The notes beneath the pieces are model-generated. The model had not been told where the DNA came from. It worked only from the letters and a program-made list of their open reading frames with translations, and did no database searches. Below, piece by piece: positions 52,233 to 60,624 of a stretch of 64,000 nucleotides of DNA. Source of the DNA: JAUASW01 sp036880965 (GTDB lineage Bacteria; Pseudomonadota; Gammaproteobacteria; Burkholderiales; Burkholderiaceae_C); NCBI RefSeq assembly GCF_036880965.1, contig NZ_JBAJMV010000003.1, positions 124,001-188,000 of the forward strand. The letters run 5' to 3'. Numbering within the stretch: position 1 is the first letter of the stretch; each line of letters begins with the position of its first letter. Made by a program: the position numbers and the translations under genes.

Positions 52233-52979
52233 ATGCCTTTCATCGGAGTCGGCCTGCATGTGCTGGTCGCGCTTTTCTTCGCCATCCACGCCATCCGCAA
52301 CGGTCAGCCCATGTACTGGATGCTGATCCTCTTCATGTTCCCCTTGCTGGGCAGCATCGTCTATTTCGCGGCGGTCTACCTGCCCGGCTCGCGACTGCAG
52401 CGCGGTGCCCAACGCACCGTGGCAGCCGCCGCCCGCTCGCTGGACCCAGGGCGCGAGCTGCGCGAAGCCCGTGCGGCGCTCGAAGGCACACCGACGGCCC
52501 AGAACCAGATGCGCCTGGCCCAGGCCTTGCTCGAGGCCGGCCAGCCCGCCGAAGCAGCGCAGGCCTTCGAGACCTGCCTCAAGGGCCCGTTCGCCAGCGA
52601 TGCCGAGATCAAGTTCGGTGCTGCCCGCGCCTGGCTTGAAAGCGGCCAGGCCGCGCGCGCCGTGGCCCATCTGCAAGCCATCCGCAACGAGCAGCCGGGC
52701 TTCCGCGCCGATCAACTGAGCCTGCTGCTGGCCCGTGCCTTGGCGGCAGATGGCCAGCAGGACGCCGCCCGCAGCGAGTTCGAGAACGGCCTGCATCGCT
52801 TCGGCAGTTTCGAGGCGCACGCCGAGTATGCGATCTGGGCGCTGGAGCGCGGCGACCAGGCCCTGGCGCAGAGGCTGCAGGCCGACATCGACAAGCTGAC
52901 CCGCGCCTGGAACCGCCATACCCGCGAGTTGAACGCGCCGGTGCTGCGCCGGCTGCAATCCGCGCAAGCCCGCCGCTGA
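52233..52979 (+). CDS. Membrane-anchored TPR-type protein
   Basis: The 248-residue protein has two N-terminal hydrophobic helices (about 5-20 and 28-48, with MYWMLILFMFPLLGSIVYF like a PLD nuclease-type N-terminal membrane domain). Helical TPR-like repeats follow: QNQMRLAQALLEAGQPAEAAQAF, EIKFGAARAWLESGQAARAV, and SLLLARALAADGQQDAARSEF. TPR repeats mediate protein contacts. GGGAG lies nine bases before the ATG. It lies on the same strand as the AEC gene upstream and five bases before the S9 peptidase gene, probably in one transcript. Partners unknown. Confidence 0.72.
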   Translation: MPFIGVGLHVLVALFFAIHAIRNGQPMYWMLILFMFPLLGSIVYFAAVYLPGSRLQRGAQRTVAAAARSLDPGRELREARAALEGTPTAQNQMRLAQALLEAGQPAEAAQAFETCLKGPFASDAEIKFGAARAWLESGQAARAVAHLQAIRNEQPGFRADQLSLLLARALAADGQQDAARSEFENGLHRFGSFEAHAEYAIWALERGDQALAQRLQADIDKLTRAWNRHTRELNAPVLRRLQSAQARR

Positions 52980-52984
52980 TCGAC

Positions 52985-55387
52985 ATGAGCATGCCGCGCC
53001 GAACCCTGTGGCTCGCGCCGCTGCTGCTTAGCCTCGCGCTCGGCGCGGCGCAGGCGCAGGAGCCGGCCGGCTATCTGCAGCCCAGCACCGCCATCCGCCA
53101 GGTGCTCGATGCACCGGTGCCGCCGCGGCCCTGGGTCTCGCCCGACCAGCAGACGCTGGCGCTGATGGACATCCGCCCCTATCCGGGCATCGACGAACTG
53201 GCCCGGCCGGTGCTGCGCCTGGCAGGCCTGCGCTTCGAGCCCGGCAGCGGCACGCCGCAGCCCTTGCAGGTGCTGCAGCGCTTGCGGCTGCGTGCCTTGA
53301 ACAGCTCCGATGCGCCGGAGCGGACCATCGAGCTGCCCGCCGGCGGCGCCTTCCACAGCTTCGCCTGGGCGCCCGACGGCCAGCGCTTCGTCCTGGAGCG
53401 CCGGATGGAACAGGCCAACGAGCTCTGGGTCGGCGATACCGCCAGCGGCCGGCTGCGCGCCATCGCCGGGCTGAGGCTCAACAATGCGCTGGGCCAGGGC
53501 GAGCAGGCCTGGCTCAATCCGCAGGAGCTGCTGGTCTTGAGCGTGGCCCGCCGCGGCCCGCCACCGAAACCGACGCCTCGCCCCGCCGTGCAGGAGGCCA
53601 GCGGCCGCGCCTCGCCGGAGCGCAACTACGCCGACCTGCTGCAGTCGCCCTACGACGAGTCGCTGTTCGAGTACCACGCTCGTTCGCAGATGGTGCTGGT
53701 CAATGTCGCCACCGGCGCGGTGCGCGAGGTCGGCGAGCCCCAGCTCTACGCAAGCATCAGCAGCGTCGGCGCGCCCGGCACACCGCAGTACCTCTTGACC
53801 GAGCGGGTCGCCCGCCCCTTCAGCTACGACCTGACCTGGGATGACTTCCCCACCGTCGTGGAAGTGCGCTCGCGCGAAGGCCGCGTGCTCAAGGAACTGA
53901 CGCGCATGCCGATGCGCAAGGGCGTGGCAATCGACGGCGTGCTGATCGGCCCGCGGGTCTTCTATCCCTCGCCCAGCAAGGACGCGGCGGTCTACTGGAT
54001 CGAGGCGCTGGACGGCGGCAACTCCAATGCGCGAGTACCGTTCCGCGACCGCCTGATGCGCCTGGACCCGCCTTTCACCGGTGAAGCGCGCGAAGTGCAG
54101 CGCATGCCGCATCGCTTCACGCAATTGCGCTTCCTGGACGATGGCCAGCAGGCGCTGCTGACCGAAACCGACCGCAACCGCGCCTGGGTCCGCACCTATC
54201 TGCTACCGCTCAACGGCACGCAAAGCAAGCCGCTGTTCGAGTACGCGCAGCGTGAGCGTTATCGCCACCCCGGCGTGCCGCTGATGCGCATACTCACGAA
54301 CGGCCACAGCGTGATTCGCACCTCGCCGCAAGGCGACATCTACATGCTGGGCGCCGGCTTCAAGCCCAAGGGTGAGCAGCCCTTCCTGGACCGCCTTTCG
54401 CTGCGCGACGGCCTGAGCGCCCATGTGTTCCAGTCGTCCGAAACCGTCTATGAGCAGCCGCTCGCGCTACTGGAGGGCAACCGCCTGCTGCTCAGTCGCG
54501 AGAGCCCGTCCGAGCCACCCAATATCTTCCTGCGCGATAGCGCCGGCCTGCATGCCCTGACACAGATGCGCGACCCGACGCCGTCGCTGCGCCGCATCCA
54601 CCGCGAGTTCGTCAGCTTCAAGCGCGCCGACGGTGTGGAGATGTCGTTCTGGCTCAACCTGCCGCCCGACTATAAGGAAGGCGAACGCCGCCCGACGCTG
54701 GTGTGGTCGTATCCGCTGGAGTTCAACGACCCGACGCTGGCCGGCCAGATCAGCGGCGCCACCAGCCGCTTCGCACGCTACTCGGGCCTGGCGCCGCAGC
54801 TGCTGGCGCTGGACGGCTTCGTGGTGCTGTCGGACGCCACGATGCCGGTGGTTGGCGACATCCGCAGCATCAACGACGGCTTCATCGAGCAGATCACGAT
54901 GAATGCCCGAGCCATCCTGGACAAGGCCGAATCGCTGGGCGTAACCGACCCGAAGAAGGTGGCCATTGGCGGGCACAGCTACGGCGCCTTCATGGCCGTG
55001 AACCTGCTGGCCCACACCGACCTGTTCAAGGCCGGCATCGCCCGCAGCGGCGCCTACAACCGCACGCTGACGCCCTTCGGCTTCCAGAGCGAGCGGCGCT
55101 CGCTGTGGGACTCGCGCGAAACTTATCTGCGCCTCTCGCCCCTGCTGTATGCGCAGCAGATCAAGGAGCCGCTGCTGCTGGTCCACGGCGACGCGGACAA
55201 CAACTCCGGCACCACGCCCCTGCAGAGCGAACGCCTCTACCACGCGCTCGCCGGCCTCGGTGGCACGGTGCGCTTCGTCTCCCTGCCCTATGAAGCGCAC
55301 GGCTACGCCGCGCGCGAGTCGGTCGGCCACACACAATGGGAAATGAGCCACTGGCTCAGGCAGCACCTGGGCGAACCGCGTCCCTGA
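52985..55387 (+). CDS. Secreted S9-family serine peptidase
   Basis: The 800-residue protein has a signal peptide (MSMPRRTLWLAPLLLSLALGAAQAQ), a beta-propeller-like N-terminal half (about 40-500) and an alpha/beta-hydrolase C-terminal half. The catalytic triad is visible: GGHSYGAFM (Ser665), HGDADNN (Asp736) and YEAHGY (His772). This arrangement fits the prolyl-oligopeptidase/acylaminoacyl-peptidase/glutamyl-endopeptidase-like S9 group acting on short peptides in the periplasm. The propeller gates access in relatives. Exact specificity is not readable. It follows the TPR gene by five bases and ends ten bases before the convergent histidine kinase stop. Confidence 0.9.
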   Translation: MSMPRRTLWLAPLLLSLALGAAQAQEPAGYLQPSTAIRQVLDAPVPPRPWVSPDQQTLALMDIRPYPGIDELARPVLRLAGLRFEPGSGTPQPLQVLQRLRLRALNSSDAPERTIELPAGGAFHSFAWAPDGQRFVLERRMEQANELWVGDTASGRLRAIAGLRLNNALGQGEQAWLNPQELLVLSVARRGPPPKPTPRPAVQEASGRASPERNYADLLQSPYDESLFEYHARSQMVLVNVATGAVREVGEPQLYASISSVGAPGTPQYLLTERVARPFSYDLTWDDFPTVVEVRSREGRVLKELTRMPMRKGVAIDGVLIGPRVFYPSPSKDAAVYWIEALDGGNSNARVPFRDRLMRLDPPFTGEAREVQRMPHRFTQLRFLDDGQQALLTETDRNRAWVRTYLLPLNGTQSKPLFEYAQRERYRHPGVPLMRILTNGHSVIRTSPQGDIYMLGAGFKPKGEQPFLDRLSLRDGLSAHVFQSSETVYEQPLALLEGNRLLLSRESPSEPPNIFLRDSAGLHALTQMRDPTPSLRRIHREFVSFKRADGVEMSFWLNLPPDYKEGERRPTLVWSYPLEFNDPTLAGQISGATSRFARYSGLAPQLLALDGFVVLSDATMPVVGDIRSINDGFIEQITMNARAILDKAESLGVTDPKKVAIGGHSYGAFMAVNLLAHTDLFKAGIARSGAYNRTLTPFGFQSERRSLWDSRETYLRLSPLLYAQQIKEPLLLVHGDADNNSGTTPLQSERLYHALAGLGGTVRFVSLPYEAHGYAARESVGHTQWEMSHWLRQHLGEPRP

Positions 55388-55396
55388 GAGCGGCGC

Positions 55397-57868
55397 TCAA
55401 TAGGTGGTCGTGAAGCCGGTTTCCGCATCGCCGCGGCCCGGCAGCACGATGCTGAACAGCGCGCCACCCCCTTCGCGGTTGCTGGCCTGGATGCTGCCCT
55501 TGTGCAGCTCGACGATCTTGCGGCAGATGGCCAGGCCGAGGCCGGTGCCCCCCGAGCCATCCTTGGTCTTGCTGGACTGCACGAAGGCATCGAAGATCGC
55601 CTCGAGCTCGCCCGGCGGTATGCCCGGCCCACGGTCGGCGATGTCGATGTGGATCTGGCCGTCCTCGTGCAGGGACGCTGCCAATTCGATGTTGCTGCCG
55701 TCCGGGCTGAACTTGACTGCATTGGCCAGCACATTGCGCACCACCTGCTGGAAGCGCAGCGGGTCGACCTTGGCGCTCAGCGGCTGCTCGCTGATGACGC
55801 AGTCAAGCTGCAGGCGGCGTGGCTGCAAGAGCGGGTCGAACTCGCGGGCCACGCTGCGAATGTGGGCACGCAGGTCGCAGCGCTCCATGTGGAAGGTGCC
55901 GACCGAGCTTTCGATCTTGGAGACGTCGAGCAGGTCGTTCACCAGGGCCAGCATGCGCTGGCCCGAGGCATGGATGCTCTCGAACATGGTCACCAGCCGG
56001 GGCGAATCGCGGCCCCGCGCCACGCCCAGTTCCGAGAAGCCGAGGATGGACTGCAGCGGCGTGCGCAGTTCGTGGCTGATGTTGGCGATGAACTCCGACT
56101 TGGCGCGCGAGGCCTCTTCGGCCGCATCGCGCGCCTCGCGGGTGGCGCGTTCGGCCTCCCGGAACTCGCTGACGTCCATCAGCGTGTTCAGGATGCCGGC
56201 CGGCCCGCCCTGCTCGTCCAGCAGCAGCACCTTGGTGACCTGCATGTCGCGCGGCTGGCCGTCTGCATGCTTCATGCGGGCCTCGTAGCGCAGCGTGCCG
56301 CCCTCGGCGAGCAATTGGGCATCGTGCCGCTCGTGCACCTGCCTGTCAGCCATGCTCAGCGTGGAGCCGAACTGGCTGCCTATCAACTGCTCGCGCTTGA
56401 GCCCGGTGAAGGCCTCCCAGGCACGATTTACCGTCACGTATTGCCCCTGCATGTCGACCAGCGAGATCGGCTGCGGGCTCACTTCAAGCAGCAAGCCGGT
56501 GAAGGCCAGCTGCCGCTGCAGCTGGTGCTGGGCCACCTCGCGCTCGGTCACGTCCACCGCGCTGCCGGCAAAACCGACCAGGTGCTGCTTGGCATAGAGC
56601 GGCACGACCGCGACCTCATACTGCCTCAGCCCACCTTCGGCGCTGCGCAGGCCGATCTGCGCGGTGCGCGGGCCAGGGCGATCATCGGGGTCGAACAGTC
56701 CGGCGGCCTTCGCGGCATCGGCCGGCTCGACCAGGTCCTGCAGGCGGCGGCCGACGGCCAGCTCGGCACGGTCCTGCGTGACCGCGCCCCAGCGTGCATT
56801 GACGAAGGTCAGCACGCCGCCGTGTCCGGCCCGAAAGATCAGCTCCTGCACGCTCTTGAGCACCACGCTCATCTCGCGCTCGCGCAGGGCCACCTTCTCA
56901 TGGGCCTTCTGCGCCGATTGCACGGCCAGCATGCGGCCACGCAGGCTGCGCAACGCCACGAAGCTGGCCGCCACCAGCAGGGTCAGCATGAGCAGGCCGA
57001 GACCGGCCAGCTTCCAAACACCCTGGTACCAAGATTGCAGTGCCAAGGCCTGCGGCTGTTCGATCAGCATCAGGAAGGGCTGGCTGCGCGAGCCGCGCCA
57101 AGCCACGATCTGGCGGCCCGCGACCACGCCATCGCCCAGGTAGCTGCCATGCTCCTGCCGGCCGATCAGAAGAGCCAGGACCGGATGACTGGCCAGCGAA
57201 CTGCCCACCTCCATGGGCAACTGCTCCGTTGCAGTCAAGACCTGGCCCTGGTAACTGACCAGCAGCGCCTGCATCGCACTGCGGTCCGCAACCGTCTGCT
57301 GATAGGTGGCCATGGTGTCGGGATTGATCAAGGCGACCAGCAGCCTGCCCGACGCCATGCGATGCCACAGCGGCAGGAAGCTGACACGGTGGCTCGCGCC
57401 GCTGTTGCGCATGTCGGCCAGGGCGCGCCCGGTTTGCAGGCTCAGCAGCTTGCTGCGGCCGGCTGCGGGCAGCGACTCCAGCTCGGCTAGCGGCAGGCGC
57501 ACACCGACGTCACGCGGTTCCGAGCTGGCCAGCACCAGACCGGACTCGTCGACCAGCGCAAGGCTGCGCACCGAGCTCAGGCCCAGCAGTGACTGCGACA
57601 GCAGTGCCTGCTCATGGGCCGGGTCTGGCTGGCTCCGGGCCTGCAGGCTGTCGCCCAGCGCGCGCAAGGCCACGGCCGCCGATTCCACCGTTCGGCTCGC
57701 CTGGTCCTGCAACACGTCAGCCAGCAGTTCCGCCCGCGCGCGGCCGTTGCCCAGGGCCTCGGCGCGCTGGTACCAGGCCAGCGCACTCAGGCCGAGCACC
57801 ACCACCAGCGCCGCGCCGCTGGCGGAGGCCAGGACGACATTTCGCAGGAAGCGTGTCTCGCGGAGCAT
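55397..57868 (-). CDS. PAS-containing sensor histidine kinase
   Basis: The 823-residue kinase has TM1 (about 10-32), a dCache-like periplasmic domain of about 250 residues, TM2 (about 285-310), two PAS domains (about 340-455 and 460-580), HisKA with FIANISHELRTPLQS, and HATPase with VVRNVLANAVKFSPDG, DRGPGIPP and GGTGLGLAICRKIVELH. No receiver is attached. It is the last gene of a reverse operon with a lone receiver, an HD-GYP protein and a solute-binding protein; the receiver is a plausible phosphate acceptor. The periplasmic solute-binding protein encoded nine bases upstream could present a ligand to the periplasmic domain (inference). Only a weak ribosome-binding site precedes the ATG. Confidence 0.9.
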   Translation of the reverse strand: MLRETRFLRNVVLASASGAALVVVLGLSALAWYQRAEALGNGRARAELLADVLQDQASRTVESAAVALRALGDSLQARSQPDPAHEQALLSQSLLGLSSVRSLALVDESGLVLASSEPRDVGVRLPLAELESLPAAGRSKLLSLQTGRALADMRNSGASHRVSFLPLWHRMASGRLLVALINPDTMATYQQTVADRSAMQALLVSYQGQVLTATEQLPMEVGSSLASHPVLALLIGRQEHGSYLGDGVVAGRQIVAWRGSRSQPFLMLIEQPQALALQSWYQGVWKLAGLGLLMLTLLVAASFVALRSLRGRMLAVQSAQKAHEKVALREREMSVVLKSVQELIFRAGHGGVLTFVNARWGAVTQDRAELAVGRRLQDLVEPADAAKAAGLFDPDDRPGPRTAQIGLRSAEGGLRQYEVAVVPLYAKQHLVGFAGSAVDVTEREVAQHQLQRQLAFTGLLLEVSPQPISLVDMQGQYVTVNRAWEAFTGLKREQLIGSQFGSTLSMADRQVHERHDAQLLAEGGTLRYEARMKHADGQPRDMQVTKVLLLDEQGGPAGILNTLMDVSEFREAERATREARDAAEEASRAKSEFIANISHELRTPLQSILGFSELGVARGRDSPRLVTMFESIHASGQRMLALVNDLLDVSKIESSVGTFHMERCDLRAHIRSVAREFDPLLQPRRLQLDCVISEQPLSAKVDPLRFQQVVRNVLANAVKFSPDGSNIELAASLHEDGQIHIDIADRGPGIPPGELEAIFDAFVQSSKTKDGSGGTGLGLAICRKIVELHKGSIQASNREGGGALFSIVLPGRGDAETGFTTTY

Positions 57869-57877
57869 GGTCCGAGT

Positions 57878-58708
57878 TCAGCGAACGACGATGTCGCTCA
57901 AGCCATTGCGCCCAGCTGCAGCGCTCAGGCGGCCGTCACGCTTGATGGTGGCCACGAATTCGTTGAGGCGTGCCAGCCAGGGAGCGTCGCCCTGCTTGAT
58001 CGCATAGGCGTAGGGCAGAACGAAAAAGGGCTGCGGCGGCGCCACCAGGCGCGCCCAGTCGGCGTTGTCGAGCAGGCGCCGGCTGTAGGGATAGTCGGTC
58101 ATGAAGGCGTCGACCCGGCCCGCTTCCAGCTCGCGCTCCCGGGTCTCGGGCGGCTTGACCGTGCGCAGCGTGGCCTGTTTCAGCGCCTGGGCCATCACAG
58201 GCTCCATGAAGGTGCCGGCCTGCACCGCGACGACGACGCCGGGCTTGTCCAGGTCCGACCATTGGCGCACCACGCGGTTGGCACGCGTGGTGACCGCATA
58301 GATGTCGCTTTGCAGGTAGGGCTGGGTGAAGTCCAGCACGGCCTTGCGCTGCGGCAGCATGCCCACCGCAAACATGGCCACATCGCAGCGCTCGCTCTTC
58401 AGGTCCTCGACCAGCTGCGGGAACGACGACTCCACATACTGAAGCTTGACCTTGAGATCACGTGCCAGCTCTGCAGACAGTTCGATATCGATGCCCTCCA
58501 GCTTGTCGTTGCGCGGGTTGCGGTAAGTAATGCCGTAGTAGTCGGGCCAGATGCAGACACGCAGCTTGCCGCTGCTGCGCACCCGCTCCAGCGTGCTGGC
58601 ACCGGCCTGCACTGATTGCGCTTGGGCTGGTCGGGTGCCGAAGGCGAGCAAGCTTGCCAGCATCGACACCAGAATCACGCAGGCCACGGTGATCTTGAGT
58701 TTTCTCAT
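57878..58708 (-). CDS. Periplasmic solute-binding protein (SBP_bac_3) in a signalling operon
   Basis: The 276-residue protein has a signal peptide (MRKLKITVACVILVSMLASLLAFG) and the amino-acid-type binding fold: GKLRVCIWPDYYGITYRNPRNDKLEGIDIEL (in parts), LVEDLKSERCDVAMFAVGMLPQRKAVLDFTQPY, VVAVQAGTFMEP, and ETRERELEAGRVDAFMTDYPY. The 'RVDAFMTD' segment is the standard hinge-proximal motif of the family. No ABC transporter genes are present; instead it lies between HD-GYP (33 bp) and histidine kinase (9 bp) genes, so it is likely a ligand sensor for the kinase. Ligand unknown; an amino acid or opine is typical of the family. Confidence 0.85.
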   Translation of the reverse strand: MRKLKITVACVILVSMLASLLAFGTRPAQAQSVQAGASTLERVRSSGKLRVCIWPDYYGITYRNPRNDKLEGIDIELSAELARDLKVKLQYVESSFPQLVEDLKSERCDVAMFAVGMLPQRKAVLDFTQPYLQSDIYAVTTRANRVVRQWSDLDKPGVVVAVQAGTFMEPVMAQALKQATLRTVKPPETRERELEAGRVDAFMTDYPYSRRLLDNADWARLVAPPQPFFVLPYAYAIKQGDAPWLARLNEFVATIKRDGRLSAAAGRNGLSDIVVR

Positions 58709-58741
58709 GAAGTCGTCCTTGTACCAGTTGTGTGTCGCGGC

Positions 58742-59506
58742 TCAGTCTGGAACGGTCAGGTTTAAGAGGTCGGGAGGGTTGCGGTTGATGGCGTCGCGCA
58801 GGGCGATCAGCAACGGCGCATGGGCCAGCATGCACTCCACCACGCGAGGATCGAAAGCCAGGCCGCGCTGCTCGGCCAGCATCTTGAGCGCCACCTCGTC
58901 GCTGAAGGCCTCGCGGTAGCAGCGGTCCATGGTCAAGGCATCAAAGAAATCGACGACCGCGACGATGCGGCCCGACAGCGGAATCGCCTCGCCCGCGAGA
59001 CCCAGCGGATAGCCACTGCCGTCCCAGCGCTCGTGATGGGTCATGGCCACCTCGGCAGCCAGCTGGAATAGCCTGATTCGCGATCGCCCCAGGATTTGCG
59101 CACCGATGATGGGGTGCTGGTTCATGACCTGCCGCTCGTCCGCCGTGTAGGAGCCCGGCTTCTTCAGCACCAGGTCGGGCACGCCGATCTTGCCGATGTC
59201 ATGCATGGGGGCGGCCAGGCGCAGTTCGCGCGCGAAGTCCTTGCTTTCGCCCAGCGCCAGCGCCAGGCCTTCCGCCAGGTGGCCGATGCGGGTGATGTGC
59301 ACACCGGTATCGTCATCGCGCATTTCTGCGGCCAGCGACAGGCGCAGCAGCGCTTCGTGATGGGCGCGTGCCACTTCGCGCAGGGCTTCGTTGCGCTCCT
59401 GATAGACACGGCCGAGGTCCGTGACGATGCGCTCCATCTGCGCCGCCGCCGCATCGTCGAAGCTGCGCGCGGTGCCGGAAGGGGTGTCGAGGGCGACGGC
59501 AATCAT
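58742..59506 (-). CDS. HD-GYP domain c-di-GMP phosphodiesterase
   Basis: The 254-residue protein has an N-terminal coiled region (about 15-60) and an HD-GYP domain with MHDIGKIGVPD, the DDDTGVHITRIGHLAEGLA helix, HHERWDGSGYP (the GYP signature) and a DALTMDRCYREAF segment. HD-GYP enzymes hydrolyse c-di-GMP to pGpG or GMP with an iron or other di-metal centre. The start at 59506 has GGGAG at ideal spacing and overlaps the receiver gene stop by four bases (ATGA); the ATG at 59518 is less likely. Unlike RpfG, the receiver is a separate protein encoded directly upstream, so the two probably work together as a split RpfG-like regulator. Confidence 0.92.
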   Translation of the reverse strand: MIAVALDTPSGTARSFDDAAAAQMERIVTDLGRVYQERNEALREVARAHHEALLRLSLAAEMRDDDTGVHITRIGHLAEGLALALGESKDFARELRLAAPMHDIGKIGVPDLVLKKPGSYTADERQVMNQHPIIGAQILGRSRIRLFQLAAEVAMTHHERWDGSGYPLGLAGEAIPLSGRIVAVVDFFDALTMDRCYREAFSDEVALKMLAEQRGLAFDPRVVECMLAHAPLLIALRDAINRNPPDLLNLTVPD

Positions 59507-59874
59507 GCGTGCTCCCATTGCTGAGCGATCACGTCGATCAATTGCAGGGGACTGAATGGTTTCACCAGGTAGGCGTCGGCGCCGGCCTGCCGGCCTGCCG
59601 AGCAGTCTTGCGCCTGGCCCCGGGCGCTGAGCATGATGACGCGGGGATTCAGCAGCATCGGGTCGCTCTTGAGCTTGCAGCAGACATCCAGGCCATCCAG
59701 CTCGCCCGGCATCATCACGTCCAGCAGCACCAGGTCGGGCCGCACAGCCTCGGCCAGCAGCAGCGCCGTGGCCCCGTCCTCGGCCTCGAAGATCTCGTAG
59801 GACTCGAACTCCAGGGTCATGCGGACCAGGCGACGGATGTCCACGTGGTCATCGACGATCAGGATCTTCTTCAT
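59503..59874 (-). CDS. Single-domain response regulator (CheY-like)
   Basis: The 123-residue protein is a lone receiver domain: acidic pair in IVDDHVDIRR, phospho-acceptor Asp in LVLLDVMMPGELDGLD, Ser in MLSARG and Lys in LVKPFSP. There is no output domain. It is translationally coupled to the HD-GYP gene (ATGA) and belongs to the four-gene operon that ends with the PAS kinase, so it probably shuttles phosphate from the kinase to or onto the HD-GYP protein. GGAG lies eight bases before the ATG. It is divergent from the HTH-receiver gene, with overlapping promoters. Confidence 0.92.
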   Translation of the reverse strand: MKKILIVDDHVDIRRLVRMTLEFESYEIFEAEDGATALLLAEAVRPDLVLLDVMMPGELDGLDVCCKLKSDPMLLNPRVIMLSARGQAQDCSAGRQAGADAYLVKPFSPLQLIDVIAQQWEHA

Positions 59875-59912
59875 GTGGCTACTCCGGTGCTTTTTCAGAT
59901 TTGATGAAGCGA

Positions 59913-59942
59913 AGTATCACATTTATCATTTAATGGCGTCAA
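59913..59942 (-). promoter_or_regulatory. Candidate sigma-70 promoter of the receiver/HD-GYP operon
   Basis: On the reverse strand TTGACG (59942-59937) and GATACT (59918-59913) are 18 bases apart, and TG precedes the -10 element by one base (extended -10). The site lies about 40-68 bases upstream of the receiver start. It overlaps the sigma-28-like promoter on the other strand at its -35 end. Confidence 0.5.
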
Positions 59943-59965
59943 GACTCGCTTTATGATGCCGACGA
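59939..59965 (+). promoter_or_regulatory. Candidate sigma-28 (FliA) promoter of the HTH-receiver gene
   Basis: TCAAGACT (59939-59946), an 11-base spacer and GCCGACGA (59958-59965) fit the flagellar sigma-28 pattern TAAAGTTT-N11-GCCGATAA in spacing and in the key bases AAG and GCCGA. Transcription would begin near 59972, only about 14 bases before the ATG at 59986, which supports that start over the ATG at 59953. Confidence 0.6.
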
Positions 59966-59985
59966 AAATTCGGCAAAATTACTCA

Positions 59986-60624
59986 ATGTCTCAAAACCGC
60001 CCCCTGCTCGACCCGAACAAGAACGACTTCAGCACCATGGAAGTGGCCCAGGTGCTGGGCATGGCCGTGCGCTCGGTGCAACTGATGGTTGATCGCGAAG
60101 AGCTGAAGGCCTGGAAGACACCGGGCGGCCATCGCCGCATATCGCGGGCCTCCATCGAAGCCTTCATGGCTCGGCGCGGCGGCGTTGCTGAGCCCTCGCC
60201 GGCCGTGCTGCCGCGCAGCACGCGCCCCGCCTCGGCAGCACCCCAGGTGCTGCTGATCGAGGATTCGACGCACTACCAGAAGCTCATCGCCCTGCTGCTG
60301 AACCAGCAGTTCCCGGAGATCCAGCTGCACACGGCATCGGATGGCATCGTTGGCCTGACGATGTACGGCCAGATCCAGCCGCAGGTGCTGATCGTCGACA
60401 TCCTGCTGCCCGGCATAGACGGGGCGACGCTGATCACCAGCCTGCGGACCCAGCCGCAATTCGCGCGAAGCCGTCTGATAGTGGTCACCTCGCTGGAAGG
60501 CGATCAGTTGGCCCCCTACGCCTTTGCCCTGGCGGGCCTGCCCGTCATCCACAAGCCGCGTCTGGTGACCGAGTTGCCGGCGCTTCTGAGGGCCGCCCTG
60601 GTCGAGGCTTCGCCCCACCCATGA
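59986..60624 (+). CDS. Excisionase/MerR-like HTH fused to a receiver domain
   Basis: The 212-residue protein has an N-terminal HTH_17-type winged helix (about 10-65: FSTMEVAQVLGMAVRSVQLMV, KAWKTPGGHRRISRASIEAFM) and, after an Ala/Pro-rich linker, a receiver domain. Receiver residues are complete: acidic pair in LLIEDSTHY, phospho-acceptor in LIVDILLPGIDG, Thr in VVTSLEG and Lys in VIHKPR. HTH before receiver is the reverse of the usual response regulator order. The HTH class is normally that of excisionases and MerR-like proteins. It overlaps the next gene by ATGA. Its promoter resembles a sigma-28 site. It may regulate the chemosensory genes that follow; this is inference. Confidence 0.82.
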   Translation: MSQNRPLLDPNKNDFSTMEVAQVLGMAVRSVQLMVDREELKAWKTPGGHRRISRASIEAFMARRGGVAEPSPAVLPRSTRPASAAPQVLLIEDSTHYQKLIALLLNQQFPEIQLHTASDGIVGLTMYGQIQPQVLIVDILLPGIDGATLITSLRTQPQFARSRLIVVTSLEGDQLAPYAFALAGLPVIHKPRLVTELPALLRAALVEASPHP

